Notes: a model not told the origin generated them from the letters alone. DNA of 64,000 nucleotides from Clostridium sp. Cult1 (GCF_021655095.1 NZ_PPXW01000001.1:2353354-2417353), one strand, 5' to 3'; positions 18,664 to 28,089 are shown, numbered from the stretch's first letter. Numbers and translations are program-made.

Positions 18664-19284
18664 ATGGATATTTTAAGAGAAGCTTGTGTAGGAAATTTTG
18701 TGGAAGCTAAAAGGGCTTATGAATTAGGTGCCCATAGGATAGAGTTATGTGATAATCTTGAGGAAGGAGGTACAACCCCCAGTTATGGCACTGTAAAATT
18801 ATGCAAAGAAACCTTGGATATACCAATAAATGTAATAATACGACCTAGAGGAGGGGATTTTGTATATACAGAAGACGAAATAAGTATAATGGAACAGGAT
18901 ATAGAAATATGTAAAGAATTAAAGGTAGATGGAATAGTCATAGGAGCATTAACCAAGGATAATAATATTGATATCAAAACCATTAAAAGGCTTTTGAAGA
19001 AAGCTGAAGATTTGAGTATTACTTTCCATATGGCTTTTGATGAAATAGAAGATAAAAAGACTGGATTGGATAGATTGATTGAACTGGGAATAGATAGAGT
19101 TCTTACAAAAGGTGGACAAGGTAAGGCGATAGACAACCAGAGCCAATTAAAAGAATTAGTAGACTATGCAGGGGATAGGATTATAATATTAGCTGGTGGA
19201 GGGGTTACCCAATGTAATTATAAAGAATTGGTAAGAAATACAGGAGTCAAGGAAGTCCATGGGAGGAAAATAGTGGACAATTGA
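18664..19284 (+). CDS. cutC: CutC family protein
   Basis: TIM-barrel protein of 206 residues, full length for CutC, historically linked to copper homeostasis although the enzymatic role is unproven. Motifs: REACVGNFVEAKRAYELGAHRIELCDNLEEGGTTPSYG at the start, INVIIRPRGGDFVYTEDE, VDGIVIGALTKDNNID, FHMAFDEIEDK, RVLTKGGQGKA and VKEVHGRKIV at the end. ATG 18664 is chosen for AGGAGGGAATTGT just upstream; the frame is open to 18634. The last codons, VDN and TGA, lie inside the end of a small palindromic element, so the natural C-terminus may have been altered by its insertion. Confidence 0.92.
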   Translation: MDILREACVGNFVEAKRAYELGAHRIELCDNLEEGGTTPSYGTVKLCKETLDIPINVIIRPRGGDFVYTEDEISIMEQDIEICKELKVDGIVIGALTKDNNIDIKTIKRLLKKAEDLSITFHMAFDEIEDKKTGLDRLIELGIDRVLTKGGQGKAIDNQSQLKELVDYAGDRIIILAGGGVTQCNYKELVRNTGVKEVHGRKIVDN

Positions 19285-19391
19285 CAACCTCTTATAATTG
19301 ATGATTATAAAAACCAGGGCCGGTGTAAAAAGCTATAGCTTTTTACACCGGCCCTTCTATAATTGGTTATTGCCGATTTTTAATTGTCAAT
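19276..19391. repeat. MITE-like palindromic element between convergent genes, with 40-bp perfect hairpin
   Basis: ATTGACAA at 19280-19287 and TTGTCAAT at 19384-19391 are terminal inverted repeats. The core 19316-19355 is a perfect 19-bp inverted repeat (starting AGGGCCGGTGTAAAAAGCT) with only AT in the centre, unusually GC-rich for this genome. It can terminate transcription from both sides. The stop codons of cutC (TGA, GAC-AAT-TGA) and of the convergent permease (TAA, GAC-AAT-TAA) both come from the terminal repeats. No coding capacity. Confidence 0.7.
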
Positions 19392-20435
19392 GGATAGTTT
19401 GGCTTTTTCTTTTTCCCAAGCGTGTAGCAATAATGCAACTCCAATGACCCCGTAGGCGACGAATACTCTGAAGTATTCACCTATTTGGGCATTATTCATT
19501 AGGTTTTGTCCCGCTAGTGGAGATATGATGAATAATAGATGGAACAGGAATGTACCAATCAAAGCTTCCTTCCATGATGCTTTATCTACTGTGGCACCAC
19601 CTACTAGAAGGGAAGCTACAGCAAATAATCCTACTTGTTCATGGCTGCCATAGGTATTTAAGGTTCCTATATTTTGTAGGAATATAATTTGTCCCCAAGC
19701 TGCTAAAATTGTGGATATAATTATAGCAGTAATTCTTGTTTTGTCTACATTAATACCAGAAACCTGAGCTATATGCATATTCTGCCCCACTGCCCTCATG
19801 TCTTGACCTAATTTGGTTTTTAAAAAATAATTTACCAATAAATATAGCAATAATGTTAATATTAATGTAGCTACAGGATATTTAGATAACCATTGAAAAA
19901 AGCCTAAATCTATTTTATGGAAGGGGATTAATTTATCTAAAGAATATCTCACCCCTGCCAAATCAACAGTGTTTTTAAGGCCGACACCTGATGATAAGAG
20001 TAAATTTTTATTTCTAAAGGGGATTAATGTACCTGCTAAGACTAGGAATACTAGTTGGTATACTCCATTGGCAAAAAAACCCAATATCATACTAGTAATC
20101 ATTTCTTTCCCTTTAGCTTTATTTAATACCTTACCTACTAAAAATCCAAAAAATATAGCGATTGGTGTGGATATTATAATGCTTAGTAAAAATCCTAAGC
20201 CTCCTCCAATATGATAATTTGTGATGATTATCAAACCAATTTGTCCTGCCATAGCTCCTAATACAATCCCAAAATTTAATCCCATTCCAGTGATAACGGG
20301 AATTATTAAAGATAGAACAAGGATTAAGTTTCTAGCAAGACGGACAACCATCTCATTCATTAAGAAGCTAGCAGGAAGTCCAGTAAAGAAGAACCCTGCA
20401 ATACATAATATTAAGAAAATAATGGGTACCATCAT
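19380..20435 (-). CDS. ABC transporter permease, branched-chain/sugar type (second permease of DUF3798 system)
   Basis: Inner-membrane permease of 351 residues and about 9-10 helices in the BPD_transp_2 family used by ribose, nucleoside and branched-chain amino acid importers. The family loop that contacts the ATPase is visible (GQNMHIAQVSGINVDKTRITAIIISTILAAWGQ), as is SLLVGGATVDKASWKEALIGTFLFHLL. Its ATG overlaps the preceding permease stop by 4 bases (ATGA), so translation is coupled. It is the last gene of the operon. The C-terminal SIDN comes from the adjoining palindromic element. Substrate unknown. Confidence 0.92.
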   Translation of the reverse strand: MMVPIIFLILCIAGFFFTGLPASFLMNEMVVRLARNLILVLSLIIPVITGMGLNFGIVLGAMAGQIGLIIITNYHIGGGLGFLLSIIISTPIAIFFGFLVGKVLNKAKGKEMITSMILGFFANGVYQLVFLVLAGTLIPFRNKNLLLSSGVGLKNTVDLAGVRYSLDKLIPFHKIDLGFFQWLSKYPVATLILTLLLYLLVNYFLKTKLGQDMRAVGQNMHIAQVSGINVDKTRITAIIISTILAAWGQIIFLQNIGTLNTYGSHEQVGLFAVASLLVGGATVDKASWKEALIGTFLFHLLFIISPLAGQNLMNNAQIGEYFRVFVAYGVIGVALLLHAWEKEKAKLSIDN

Positions 20436-21463
20436 GCTGCATCACCTCCTGGTCTTGTCAAGGCATAGAGGATTATTCCATTGGAAACAATGGTTCTTAT
20501 GACCTCAGACATGCTACCTTCAGATAATATATTTATAACAGGTAAAGCAACAACTAATAGAGATTGGAATAATAGAGTTCCAATTATTACATGGATTATT
20601 CTTGCTTTATGAAGGGTGGCTCCACCTATTAATATGGCAGCAACTGCTGGCATGGCAGCATATAAAGGAGCATTATATAGCTGTAAAAATCCGAAGGCTT
20701 GACTATATACTATTATTCCTATAGCGGCTAATATTGTGGAGATTATAGTTCCTCTTATTCTTTCTTTATCTACATCAATACCGTTAGATAAAGCGAAATT
20801 AGCGTTGCTACCGGCTACCTTCATAGTTAAACCTTTTTTGCTTTTACTAAATATCCACACTATAAAGGCGCAAAGGCCAAAAAATAACAACAATCCAGTA
20901 GGAATCCTGATATTACCAATATTAAAGGACCAAAAGTCGTTCAATACATGGGCTATAGATGATTCTAAAGATACTGTAACACGAAGGCCGTTTCCGCCGT
21001 AAGCCCAGATTAATTCAGGACTTTTAAAAGGAGCTATTAACCAAAATATACACATTAAAGATACTATAGAAAAACCTATGTAGGTTCCAACGGTCATTTC
21101 CTGTCCTTTGATTCTATTAAGCATTTTCCCATAGAAATAACCAGCAATAGTTGCTAGGGGAATAGCTATTATTATGGCTATAAAGAACCCTAAAAACCCT
21201 GATAGTTTAAATTCAATACTGATTAAGGCTCCAATTAAGCCAAAAACTATACCTAAAGGTATATTGAAATTAAGGCCAATTCCAGATTGGACTGCTGGTA
21301 TCATAGCCAGTACTAAAATAGCATTCATCCCAAAACGAACTAATATATCTGTAATTAAACTGGATAGAGGAATTTTAAGATATATAGCTACTAAAATTAA
21401 CCCAAGCAAAAATAGGGCTATTATGAGTCGAGGAACACCTACTTTATCTATTAAATTTTTCAT
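20432..21463 (-). CDS. ABC transporter permease, branched-chain/sugar type (first permease of DUF3798 system)
   Basis: Permease of 343 residues with about 9-10 helices, BPD_transp_2 family, homologous to the next gene. Coupling-loop segment: GSNANFALSNGIDVDKERIRGTIISTILAAIG. Helical pore segment: AAILIGGATLHKARIIHVIIGTLLFQSLL. The N-terminal helices include GIGLNFNIPLGIVFGLIGALISIEF, equivalent to GMGLNFGIVLGAMAGQIG in the sister permease. Its ATG directly follows the ATPase stop, with GGTGGTGAGC as ribosome binding site. The two permeases probably form a heterodimer. Confidence 0.92.
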   Translation of the reverse strand: MKNLIDKVGVPRLIIALFLLGLILVAIYLKIPLSSLITDILVRFGMNAILVLAMIPAVQSGIGLNFNIPLGIVFGLIGALISIEFKLSGFLGFFIAIIIAIPLATIAGYFYGKMLNRIKGQEMTVGTYIGFSIVSLMCIFWLIAPFKSPELIWAYGGNGLRVTVSLESSIAHVLNDFWSFNIGNIRIPTGLLLFFGLCAFIVWIFSKSKKGLTMKVAGSNANFALSNGIDVDKERIRGTIISTILAAIGIIVYSQAFGFLQLYNAPLYAAMPAVAAILIGGATLHKARIIHVIIGTLLFQSLLVVALPVINILSEGSMSEVIRTIVSNGIILYALTRPGGDAA

Positions 21464-23047
21464 CTAGCTCACCACCTTGTCTAAGGTCTCTCCAGCCATT
21501 AGGAGTCCAAATTGTTCATCAGAGGCATCAGGAGGCAGTATACCTTTCACCTTTCCATCGTATATAATTGCAATTCTATGGGATATTTGACGAAGTTCAC
21601 CTAGTTCACTAGAGGTAATGATAACGGTCATATTTAATTCTTGATTTAATTTTACTAATATATCCAATACCAGCTTTTTAGCACCAATATCTATACCACG
21701 AGTAGGTTCGGATACCAATAGTAAATCAGGTTCTAAGGTTAAGGCTCTAGCAATGCAGACTTTTTGCTGATTTCCTCCACTTAAATATCTAGTATGTTGT
21801 TTAGGACCTGTGCATCTAATATCCAATTCTTTAATCATTTTTAATGTATGTTCCCTTACAGATTTATTATCGATTAAATTGAAAGGACCTAATTCTTTTA
21901 AGAATCTGTCTTGAATCTCCAAGCTAGAATAAACTATATTAAAATCTATAGGATCGTCTAATAAAAGGCCAACTCCCCGTCTATCTTCTGATAAAAAAGC
22001 TATGGAAGAGTTTAAGCTAGCCCTTGGATCGTTTAAAGGTAGTTCTTTTCCATCTTTAATTATGGTACCAGAAGTATGGAATAATCCCATAATTCCATTA
22101 GCTATACCAATTTTTCCTTGTCCTGCTAAACCGCCAATTCCTAAAATTTCTCCTTTTCTAATCTGTAAATCTAATCCTTTAACTTTTTCTCCAGGCATAT
22201 TGACTTCTAAATCCTTTAACTCCAATATATATTCATCTTTAATCTTTTTTTCTTCATCTTTCCTCCTAATCATTTCTATATTACGGCCTACCATCAATCT
22301 AGCTATATCAACTATACTAATATTATCGGTCTCTATGGTTTTAACCATCTCCCCATCTCTTAATATGGTGATAGAATCGGTTACCTTTTTTATTTCATCT
22401 AACCTATGGGATATAAATAATACGGATATACCCATGTCAGAAAGCTTTTTAACCACATCTAAGAATTGAGATGCTTCTGACTCTGCAAGAACTGCTGTAG
22501 GCTCATCTAATATCAATAGTTTTAGGTTTTCCTTATCGATTTCCCTGGCGATTTCAACAAATTGCATATAGCCAACTGGAAGACCAGCTATAGGCAAATA
22601 CTCATCTATACTCATATTCAGCTTATCTAAAACTTGTCTTGAATCTTTAGCCATGGTGTTTAGGTCTAACTTTTCTAATCTTTTTCCAAATATTTTACTC
22701 AATAAGGTAGAGTTAGTTCTTTCTCTATTGAGTTTAATATTTTCTGTAACAGTAAACCCTGGAATTAGCATAAATTCTTGGTGAACCATACCTATACCGG
22801 CTTTCATAGCATCTTCAGGAGATTTTGGAGAAAAGGGTTTACCATGGATAAAAATATTGCCTTCAAATCCTCCGGTAGAATGGATAACTGGCATTCCAAA
22901 GAGTATATTCATCAAAGTTGATTTTCCAGCTCCATTTTCTCCTACAAGCCCATGTATTTCTCCTTCTTTAATGGATAGGGAAACATTATTTAAAACCCGA
23001 TTTTCGCCATATTGTTTTATAATATTTTCCATATGGAGTAATTCCAT
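21464..23047 (-). CDS. ABC transporter ATP-binding protein, duplicated (sugar/nucleoside type)
   Basis: Fused two-domain ATPase of 527 residues, like RbsA or nucleoside-importer ATPases. The first domain has a complete Walker A (VGENGAGKST, residues 35-44), a degenerate signature (GYMQFVEIAREI) and Walker B LLILDEPTAVL. The second has a degenerate Walker A (GIGGLAGQGKIG), as usual for this subfamily, a good signature LSGGNQQKVCIARAL and Walker B LLLVSEPTRGIDIG. It is cytoplasmic and powers the two downstream permeases. CTAAGGAGGGATTAA precedes the ATG. A small hairpin separates it from the upstream binding-protein gene. Confidence 0.95.
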   Translation of the reverse strand: MELLHMENIIKQYGENRVLNNVSLSIKEGEIHGLVGENGAGKSTLMNILFGMPVIHSTGGFEGNIFIHGKPFSPKSPEDAMKAGIGMVHQEFMLIPGFTVTENIKLNRERTNSTLLSKIFGKRLEKLDLNTMAKDSRQVLDKLNMSIDEYLPIAGLPVGYMQFVEIAREIDKENLKLLILDEPTAVLAESEASQFLDVVKKLSDMGISVLFISHRLDEIKKVTDSITILRDGEMVKTIETDNISIVDIARLMVGRNIEMIRRKDEEKKIKDEYILELKDLEVNMPGEKVKGLDLQIRKGEILGIGGLAGQGKIGIANGIMGLFHTSGTIIKDGKELPLNDPRASLNSSIAFLSEDRRGVGLLLDDPIDFNIVYSSLEIQDRFLKELGPFNLIDNKSVREHTLKMIKELDIRCTGPKQHTRYLSGGNQQKVCIARALTLEPDLLLVSEPTRGIDIGAKKLVLDILVKLNQELNMTVIITSSELGELRQISHRIAIIYDGKVKGILPPDASDEQFGLLMAGETLDKVVS

Positions 23048-23073
23048 TTAATCCCTCCTTAGTTTAAGAAGAA

Positions 23074-23094
23074 GGAGGTCGTCAAAACGACCTC
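23074..23094 (-). terminator. Intra-operon hairpin between binding protein and ATPase genes
   Basis: GAGGTCGT and ACGACCTC form an 8-bp stem with a CAAA-type loop just after the binding-protein stop, followed by a pyrimidine-rich CCTTCTTCTT. It probably acts as a partial terminator or mRNA-stabilising structure that gives more binding protein than transporter; inference from position. Confidence 0.55.
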
Positions 23095-23099
23095 TCTAT

Positions 23100-24239
23100 T
23101 TAAAATATTTCCGATCCAGCTACAAACATTAGGAAATTTGGAGTTCCATCAAGTTCACTTACTGGAACATTATCATCCTTAGTAACAACTTTTAATATAT
23201 CTACCATTTTGTTTTTATCAAATTTTTCTATTTCCCCTTTACCATAGGATACAGCATATTCTACAGCAGCTTCTACCATAGCCATATTAGCAGGTACCTT
23301 CCAAGTAGCAAATCTTCCAGAGGCTCCTGATTCTTCAATTTTTGCATGGGTCTGTTCTAGCATATACGTTACATCTCCAGCTTTATCCTCAGGTATTTCA
23401 ATCCCTAAAGCACCTGGATATGCATGGTATGGACTTGGACAGCATTGTTCTGGATAGATGGCACCTGTATTTATTACAGATTTTATTAATGGTTCTTGCA
23501 TTGAGCAGTTAGTATTGAAGAAGGCAGTATCTTCACCATATTTATCAACTTGTCTTGGAACATCTTCAATCATGAATTGTTGAGCTCCTGGAATACCTGC
23601 ATCCCCAGTTGGATCTGGTGCATCTACTTCAACGAATTCTAAACCTAGTTTTTTAGCAGTTTCTTTCATTACATCCCTTCTTTGAGCAAGTAGCTCATAG
23701 GACATATGCCTTGGAAAGGAATAATGGACAAAGGTCTTTGCACCCATTTCCTTAGCCAATTCAACAATTGTCTCTCCCCGTTTAATATTATCTGTTTCTA
23801 AAATAATATCTGCTCTTGGGGCGATGGTTTCAGGGTCTTCATGAGGAACTCCAGCAATGAATACTATATCATCCCTAGTTTCTTTAATCTTGTCGAAGGC
23901 TGCAGCAGTGCCTGGTACGGCTTGGAGAACGATTATAGCCTTAACATCAGGATCAGCAGCTAAACCAGTAATTTGTGCTATTGTAGTTTCCTGTTCTTGA
24001 GTAAATTTATCAGGATAGGTAACATGTTTTATTACATTACTACCATATGTAGCTACTGCATTTTCGGCTGCACGGAATTCCTCTTCCCCTTGGGATACAG
24101 TACCGGTAACTAGTCCAATTTTAAATCCTAAATCTTCACCTCCGCTTTTTCCTCCAGTTGTAGTATCTTCCTTACTACAACCAGCAATAGTTGTAACTAA
24201 CAAACCGATTAAAATAAAAGCCAAAATTCTTTTTCTCAA
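23100..24239 (-). CDS. DUF3798-type substrate-binding lipoprotein of ABC importer
   Basis: Lipoprotein of 379 residues with signal peptide MRKRILAFILIGLLVTTIAGC (lipobox TIAGC, Cys21), anchored outside the membrane. The mature protein looks like a periplasmic-binding-protein type 1 fold: FKIGLVTGTVSQGEEEFRAAENAV, IIVLQAVPGTAAAFDKI, DIVFIAGVPHEDP, HYSFPRHMSYELLAQRRDVMKETAKKLG. I recognise it as a DUF3798 family member. Three cysteines cluster unusually in FFNTNCSMQEPL and YPEQCCPSPYHAYPG, and could bind metal or lie near the ligand. It starts with TTG behind AAAAGGAGGGAAAATT. It heads the operon with the ATPase and two permeases. The ligand is not known. Confidence 0.85.
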   Translation of the reverse strand: MRKRILAFILIGLLVTTIAGCSKEDTTTGGKSGGEDLGFKIGLVTGTVSQGEEEFRAAENAVATYGSNVIKHVTYPDKFTQEQETTIAQITGLAADPDVKAIIVLQAVPGTAAAFDKIKETRDDIVFIAGVPHEDPETIAPRADIILETDNIKRGETIVELAKEMGAKTFVHYSFPRHMSYELLAQRRDVMKETAKKLGLEFVEVDAPDPTGDAGIPGAQQFMIEDVPRQVDKYGEDTAFFNTNCSMQEPLIKSVINTGAIYPEQCCPSPYHAYPGALGIEIPEDKAGDVTYMLEQTHAKIEESGASGRFATWKVPANMAMVEAAVEYAVSYGKGEIEKFDKNKMVDILKVVTKDDNVPVSELDGTPNFLMFVAGSEIF

Positions 24240-24426
24240 AATTTTCCCTCCTTTTTACTATTAATCTAATTCTTTAGGCATAATGATGTTTAAAATAATT
24301 GTTTATTAATACTATGCTTTTGTAATTTAAAATATTCTTTTATGGTTTAACAAAAAAGTTATTAAAAGTTGATAAAATGGGTAATTGGTTATTGGACATA
24401 ATTATAGGACATAGAAAGGAGAACAA

Positions 24427-25356
24427 ATGGAAAAATTTTTTACTAAAAAACTTAATATACTTATTATATCTTTAATATGTATGGCTTTATGGGGAAGTGC
24501 TTTTCCAGTAGTCAAGATAGGATATGAACTATTTGAAATTGAAACTTCCGATATATTTGGTAAGATCTATTTTGCTGGATTAAGATTTTTTATTGCTTCA
24601 ATTATGGTATTTTTATTTCATAGAGTTTTATATAAAGAAAGAGTTTCCATTAGAAAAGATTATATAAAATCCATAATCATATTAGGATTATTGCAAACAT
24701 CTATACAGTATTTCTTTTTCTATATTGGAGTGGCAAATACTACAGGAATAAAAAGTGCTATACTTCAGTCAGGAAGTACATTTTTTGTTGTAGTTATGGC
24801 TCATTTTATTTATCAAGAAGATAGATTGGATTTTAAAAGGGTAATTAGCTTGTTACTTGGGTTTGGTGGAGTAGTGTTTGTTAACTTAGGGAAAGATTTC
24901 GATTTAACCTTTAAAGTTACTGGAGAAGGATTTTTAATAATCTCTTCTATATTAAGTGCCATTGCTACCATATATGTAAAAACTATGCCAAGGGATATGA
25001 GTCCATTCTTAAGCTCTGGAGGACAAATGTTTACAGGGTCCTTATTGCTATTGTTGATTGGGAAAATAGGTTTAAGAGGGAATAATATTAATTTTAATTT
25101 AAGTAGCGTCACTTTATTATTATATGCTGCTTTTATATCAGCGGCAGCTTTTACTCTTTGGTATATGGTTTTAAAATACAATTCTCCAGGAAAGGTTAGT
25201 ATATATAGGCTTTTCATTCCTATATTTGGCTCAATTTTCTCCGCATTATTTGTAAAGGGAGAATATTTTACAGTGAATTTGGCTATAGGATTATTACTGG
25301 TGGTATTAGGTATTGGAATATTAAATATGGATAATAGAAAAGATATTAAATCATAA
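24427..25356 (+). CDS. EamA/DMT family transporter
   Basis: Ten-helix membrane transporter of 309 residues from the drug/metabolite superfamily, made of two homologous EamA halves. Signature of the first half: MALWGSAFPVVKIGYEL and RFFIASIMVFLFHRVLY, then ALLYIGVANTTG-like FYIGVANTTGIKSAILQSGSTFFVVVMAHFIYQEDRLDFKRVISLLLGFGGVVFVNLG. Second half: GEGFLIISSILSAIATIYVKTM to KVSIYRLFIPIFGSIFSALFVKGEYF. These proteins export or import amino acids and metabolites; the substrate cannot be predicted. AGAAAGGAGAACAA precedes the ATG. It is followed 53 bases later by the oligopeptidase gene. Confidence 0.92.
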   Translation: MEKFFTKKLNILIISLICMALWGSAFPVVKIGYELFEIETSDIFGKIYFAGLRFFIASIMVFLFHRVLYKERVSIRKDYIKSIIILGLLQTSIQYFFFYIGVANTTGIKSAILQSGSTFFVVVMAHFIYQEDRLDFKRVISLLLGFGGVVFVNLGKDFDLTFKVTGEGFLIISSILSAIATIYVKTMPRDMSPFLSSGGQMFTGSLLLLLIGKIGLRGNNINFNLSSVTLLLYAAFISAAAFTLWYMVLKYNSPGKVSIYRLFIPIFGSIFSALFVKGEYFTVNLAIGLLLVVLGIGILNMDNRKDIKS

Positions 25357-25424
25357 AAATAAGGGATGGCTTTTCATCAAGTTTCTGATAAAATTATATT
25401 AAATAGAGATTGGGAGGGATATTA

Positions 25425-27122
25425 TTGTTAAAATTTAAGGATTATGAGTATAAAAGACCGGATATAAAGGCCATTGGGAAAGATTTTGAAGAACTATTAG
25501 AAAAGTTCAATAATGCAGAAACCTTCGAAGAACAGAACGAGATAATGGCTCATATTAACAAAATCAGATCCAAAGTTGAGACAATGGGGAATTTAGTCTA
25601 CATTCGCCATTCTATTAATACATTAGATGAATTCTATTCAAAAGAGCAGGATTTTTTAGATGAAAATATGCCCATATATCAAAATATTGTGTCAAAATTC
25701 TATGAAGCCTTAGTAAACTCTAAATTTAGAGATGAATTAGAGAAGGTTTGGGGCAAACAAATTTTTACCTTAGCAGAATTACAATTAAAAACCTTTTCAG
25801 AAAAAATTATTGAGGATTTAGTTAAGGAGAATAAACTAGTTACCCAATATGATAAGCTTATAGCTTCAGCTAAAATAGAGTTTCAAGGAGAGACTAGGAA
25901 TTTAAGTCAAATGATTCCTTTTATGCAATCTAAAGATAGAAAAATAAGAAAAGCCGCTTATGAAGCTTATATTGGATTTTTTACAGAAAATGAATCCCAA
26001 TTTGATGAGATATATGATGAAATGGTAAAGGTAAGGACATCTATGGCTAAGAAGCTAGGCTATGAAAACTATGTAGAAATGGGCTATGCTCGTATGTCCA
26101 GATCTGACTATGATGCAGAGATGGTGGCCAATTATAGAAAACAAGTATATGAAGACTTAGTTCCTCTAGTAGTGGAAATAAAGGATAGACAGAGAAAAAG
26201 ACTAGGATTAGAAGAGCTAAAATATTATGATGAACCTTTAGAGTACTTAACTGGAAATGCAACTCCCAAAGGAGATCCAGATTGGATATTAGAAAATGGT
26301 AAGAGAATGTATAGAGAATTATCTCCAGAGACTGATGAATTCTTTAGTTTTATGGTAGAGAGGGAGCTTCTTGACTTAGTCAGTAAAAAGGGTAAGATGA
26401 GTGGGGGATACTGTACTTATATTCCTGATTATAAATCTCCATTTATATTTTCTAATTTCAACGGCACTAGTGGAGACGTAGATGTATTGACCCATGAGGC
26501 TGGCCATGCATTCCAATCCTATTTAAGTAGAGATTTTCAAGTGCCAGAGTACAATTTCCCTACATTAGAAGCTTGTGAAATCCATTCTATGAGTATGGAG
26601 TTTATAACTTGGCCTTGGATGGAATTATTTTTTAAGGAAGAAGTGGATAAATATAAGTTTAGTCATTTAAGTGGAGCTGTTAATTTTATTCCTTATGGTG
26701 TCACTGTAGACGAGTTCCAACATTTTGTATATGAGAACCCAGAAGCTACTCCTGAAGAGAGAAAGTCAAAATGGAGAGAGATAGAGAAAAAATACTTACC
26801 TTTTAGGGATTATGAAGATAATGATCTTCTAAATAGGGGAGGATATTGGTTTAGACAGGGCCATATATTTGGGAATCCCTTTTATTATATAGACTATACT
26901 TTAGCCCAAGTATGTGCCTTCCAATTTTGGATTAAGATGAATGAAAATAGGGAAAAAGCTTGGGAAGATTATATAAGACTTTGTAAAGCGGGAGGTAGTA
27001 AACCTTTCTTAGAATTGGTGGAATTAGCCGGATTAAAGAATCCGTTTATAGACGGAACTATTAAGGAAGTAGTAGGACCTATAAAGGAATGGCTAGATTC
27101 AGTAGACGATAGTAAATTTTAA
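25425..27122 (+). CDS. M3 family oligoendopeptidase (PepF-like)
   Basis: Zinc metallo-oligopeptidase of about 565 residues that acts in the cytoplasm on short peptides. The zinc site is HEAGH (His357, Glu358, His361) in VDVLTHEAGHAFQSYLS, followed by the third-ligand Glu region PTLEACEIHSMSMEF. Upstream are the family's helical lobe and the GGYCTYIPDYKSPFIFSNFNGTSGD strand that lines the active site. The start is TTG 25425, with GGGAGGG seven bases upstream; a TTG at 25410 lies before that site and is less likely. Length matches the M3 oligoendopeptidase F group. Confidence 0.93.
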   Translation: MLKFKDYEYKRPDIKAIGKDFEELLEKFNNAETFEEQNEIMAHINKIRSKVETMGNLVYIRHSINTLDEFYSKEQDFLDENMPIYQNIVSKFYEALVNSKFRDELEKVWGKQIFTLAELQLKTFSEKIIEDLVKENKLVTQYDKLIASAKIEFQGETRNLSQMIPFMQSKDRKIRKAAYEAYIGFFTENESQFDEIYDEMVKVRTSMAKKLGYENYVEMGYARMSRSDYDAEMVANYRKQVYEDLVPLVVEIKDRQRKRLGLEELKYYDEPLEYLTGNATPKGDPDWILENGKRMYRELSPETDEFFSFMVERELLDLVSKKGKMSGGYCTYIPDYKSPFIFSNFNGTSGDVDVLTHEAGHAFQSYLSRDFQVPEYNFPTLEACEIHSMSMEFITWPWMELFFKEEVDKYKFSHLSGAVNFIPYGVTVDEFQHFVYENPEATPEERKSKWREIEKKYLPFRDYEDNDLLNRGGYWFRQGHIFGNPFYYIDYTLAQVCAFQFWIKMNENREKAWEDYIRLCKAGGSKPFLELVELAGLKNPFIDGTIKEVVGPIKEWLDSVDDSKF

Positions 27123-27129
27123 ATAATTA

Positions 27130-27189
27130 GCCCTTTCCTTGAGTTGGGATGACATTAGTTTCCTACAAAAGGAAAGGGTTTGTTTTTGA
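27130..27189 (+). terminator. Terminator after the oligoendopeptidase gene
   Basis: GCCCTTTCCTT and AAGGAAAGGG pair across a long loop and are followed by TTTGTTTTT. Confidence 0.8.
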
Positions 27190-27192
27190 TTA

Positions 27193-28089
27193 TTAATTTA
27201 TAGATTGGGCTTTAGACAAGGTTTCTTGTATAGAATTTAATCCTTTTAAAAGTTTTTCCAAATGATAATTATAGACCAAATCCATTTCATCTAAATTTTC
27301 GCTAGATGGAATGAGTATTTCCTTACCAAATATATTTTCCAAAGTATTTTTATTCCCTTCAGTTAATTGGGGAACTTTTTCTATGGCAAAGATGATGGTT
27401 AAATGGTTATAAATAGTTTCAAAGGTATTAAACATCCAGTCATAATTATAACAATCCTCAGTCTTGCATAGATTTAATTTGATATCTTTTTTAAGGAGAT
27501 TGTAATTTTTTTCTACATCTGTTAAATAATTTTTTAAATTTTCCAAAGAACTACTTCCATCATGCCATATAATTGATTCTATAATAGCTTTAAATTCTAG
27601 ATACATATTGTGAATGGTTTCTTCCATCTTATCTTCCGCTTTAGGAGGTAAAATAAAATAGTTTATTAAGGTTCCAATGATCAATCCAATTAAAGTGTCT
27701 AGAGTTCTATAAAGGGCATAGCTAAGCCTACTTCCTTCTTCATAATTTAGGATAATAGATAAAAACACTATAGTTGACAGCTGCACTGATTTTTCCCAAC
27801 CAAATAGAGTGCAAGCATAGATTATGATCAACACTCCTATTCCTATTGAGAAGACATTCTCAGGAGCAAAATAGGAAAAAAGCAACGCAACTGTACCACC
27901 TAATATAGTTCCGTACATTCTATTTTTCCCCATAGTAAAGGATTCGGATACTGAAGTTTGCATGGCGATTATTGCAGCAATACCTGCAAAAAAAGGACTT
28001 TTAAAATTAAATCTTTGCGAAATTAATATGGTAAGGGATACTGCTAAGGCAGTTTTGATGGTCCTCATCCCAATCTTTTTCAATTTCAT
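27193..28089 (-). CDS. FUSC/aromatic acid exporter family protein
   Basis: About 298 residues, with four to six membrane helices in the first half (RTIKTALAVSLTILISQRFNFKSPFFAGIAAIIAMQTSVSESFTMG, then GTILGGTVALLFSYF and later helices to LIGTLINYFILPPK) and a cytoplasmic helical C-terminal half (about 155-298). This matches the small Gram-positive ArAE_1/YqjA-like group of the FUSC superfamily, thought to export aromatic acids or similar compounds. ATG 28089 is chosen because AAAGGTGATTCAT precedes it; an in-frame GTG at 28098 lies within that site. In an amino-acid fermenter an aromatic acid exporter would be useful, but the substrate is unproven. Confidence 0.85.
   Translation of the reverse strand: MKLKKIGMRTIKTALAVSLTILISQRFNFKSPFFAGIAAIIAMQTSVSESFTMGKNRMYGTILGGTVALLFSYFAPENVFSIGIGVLIIIYACTLFGWEKSVQLSTIVFLSIILNYEEGSRLSYALYRTLDTLIGLIIGTLINYFILPPKAEDKMEETIHNMYLEFKAIIESIIWHDGSSSLENLKNYLTDVEKNYNLLKKDIKLNLCKTEDCYNYDWMFNTFETIYNHLTIIFAIEKVPQLTEGNKNTLENIFGKEILIPSSENLDEMDLVYNYHLEKLLKGLNSIQETLSKAQSIN

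Noticed and set aside
22002..22469. 155-codon plus-strand frame inside the ABC ATPase gene
   Set aside because: Antisense to conserved ABC motifs and without a ribosome binding site or protein family character.
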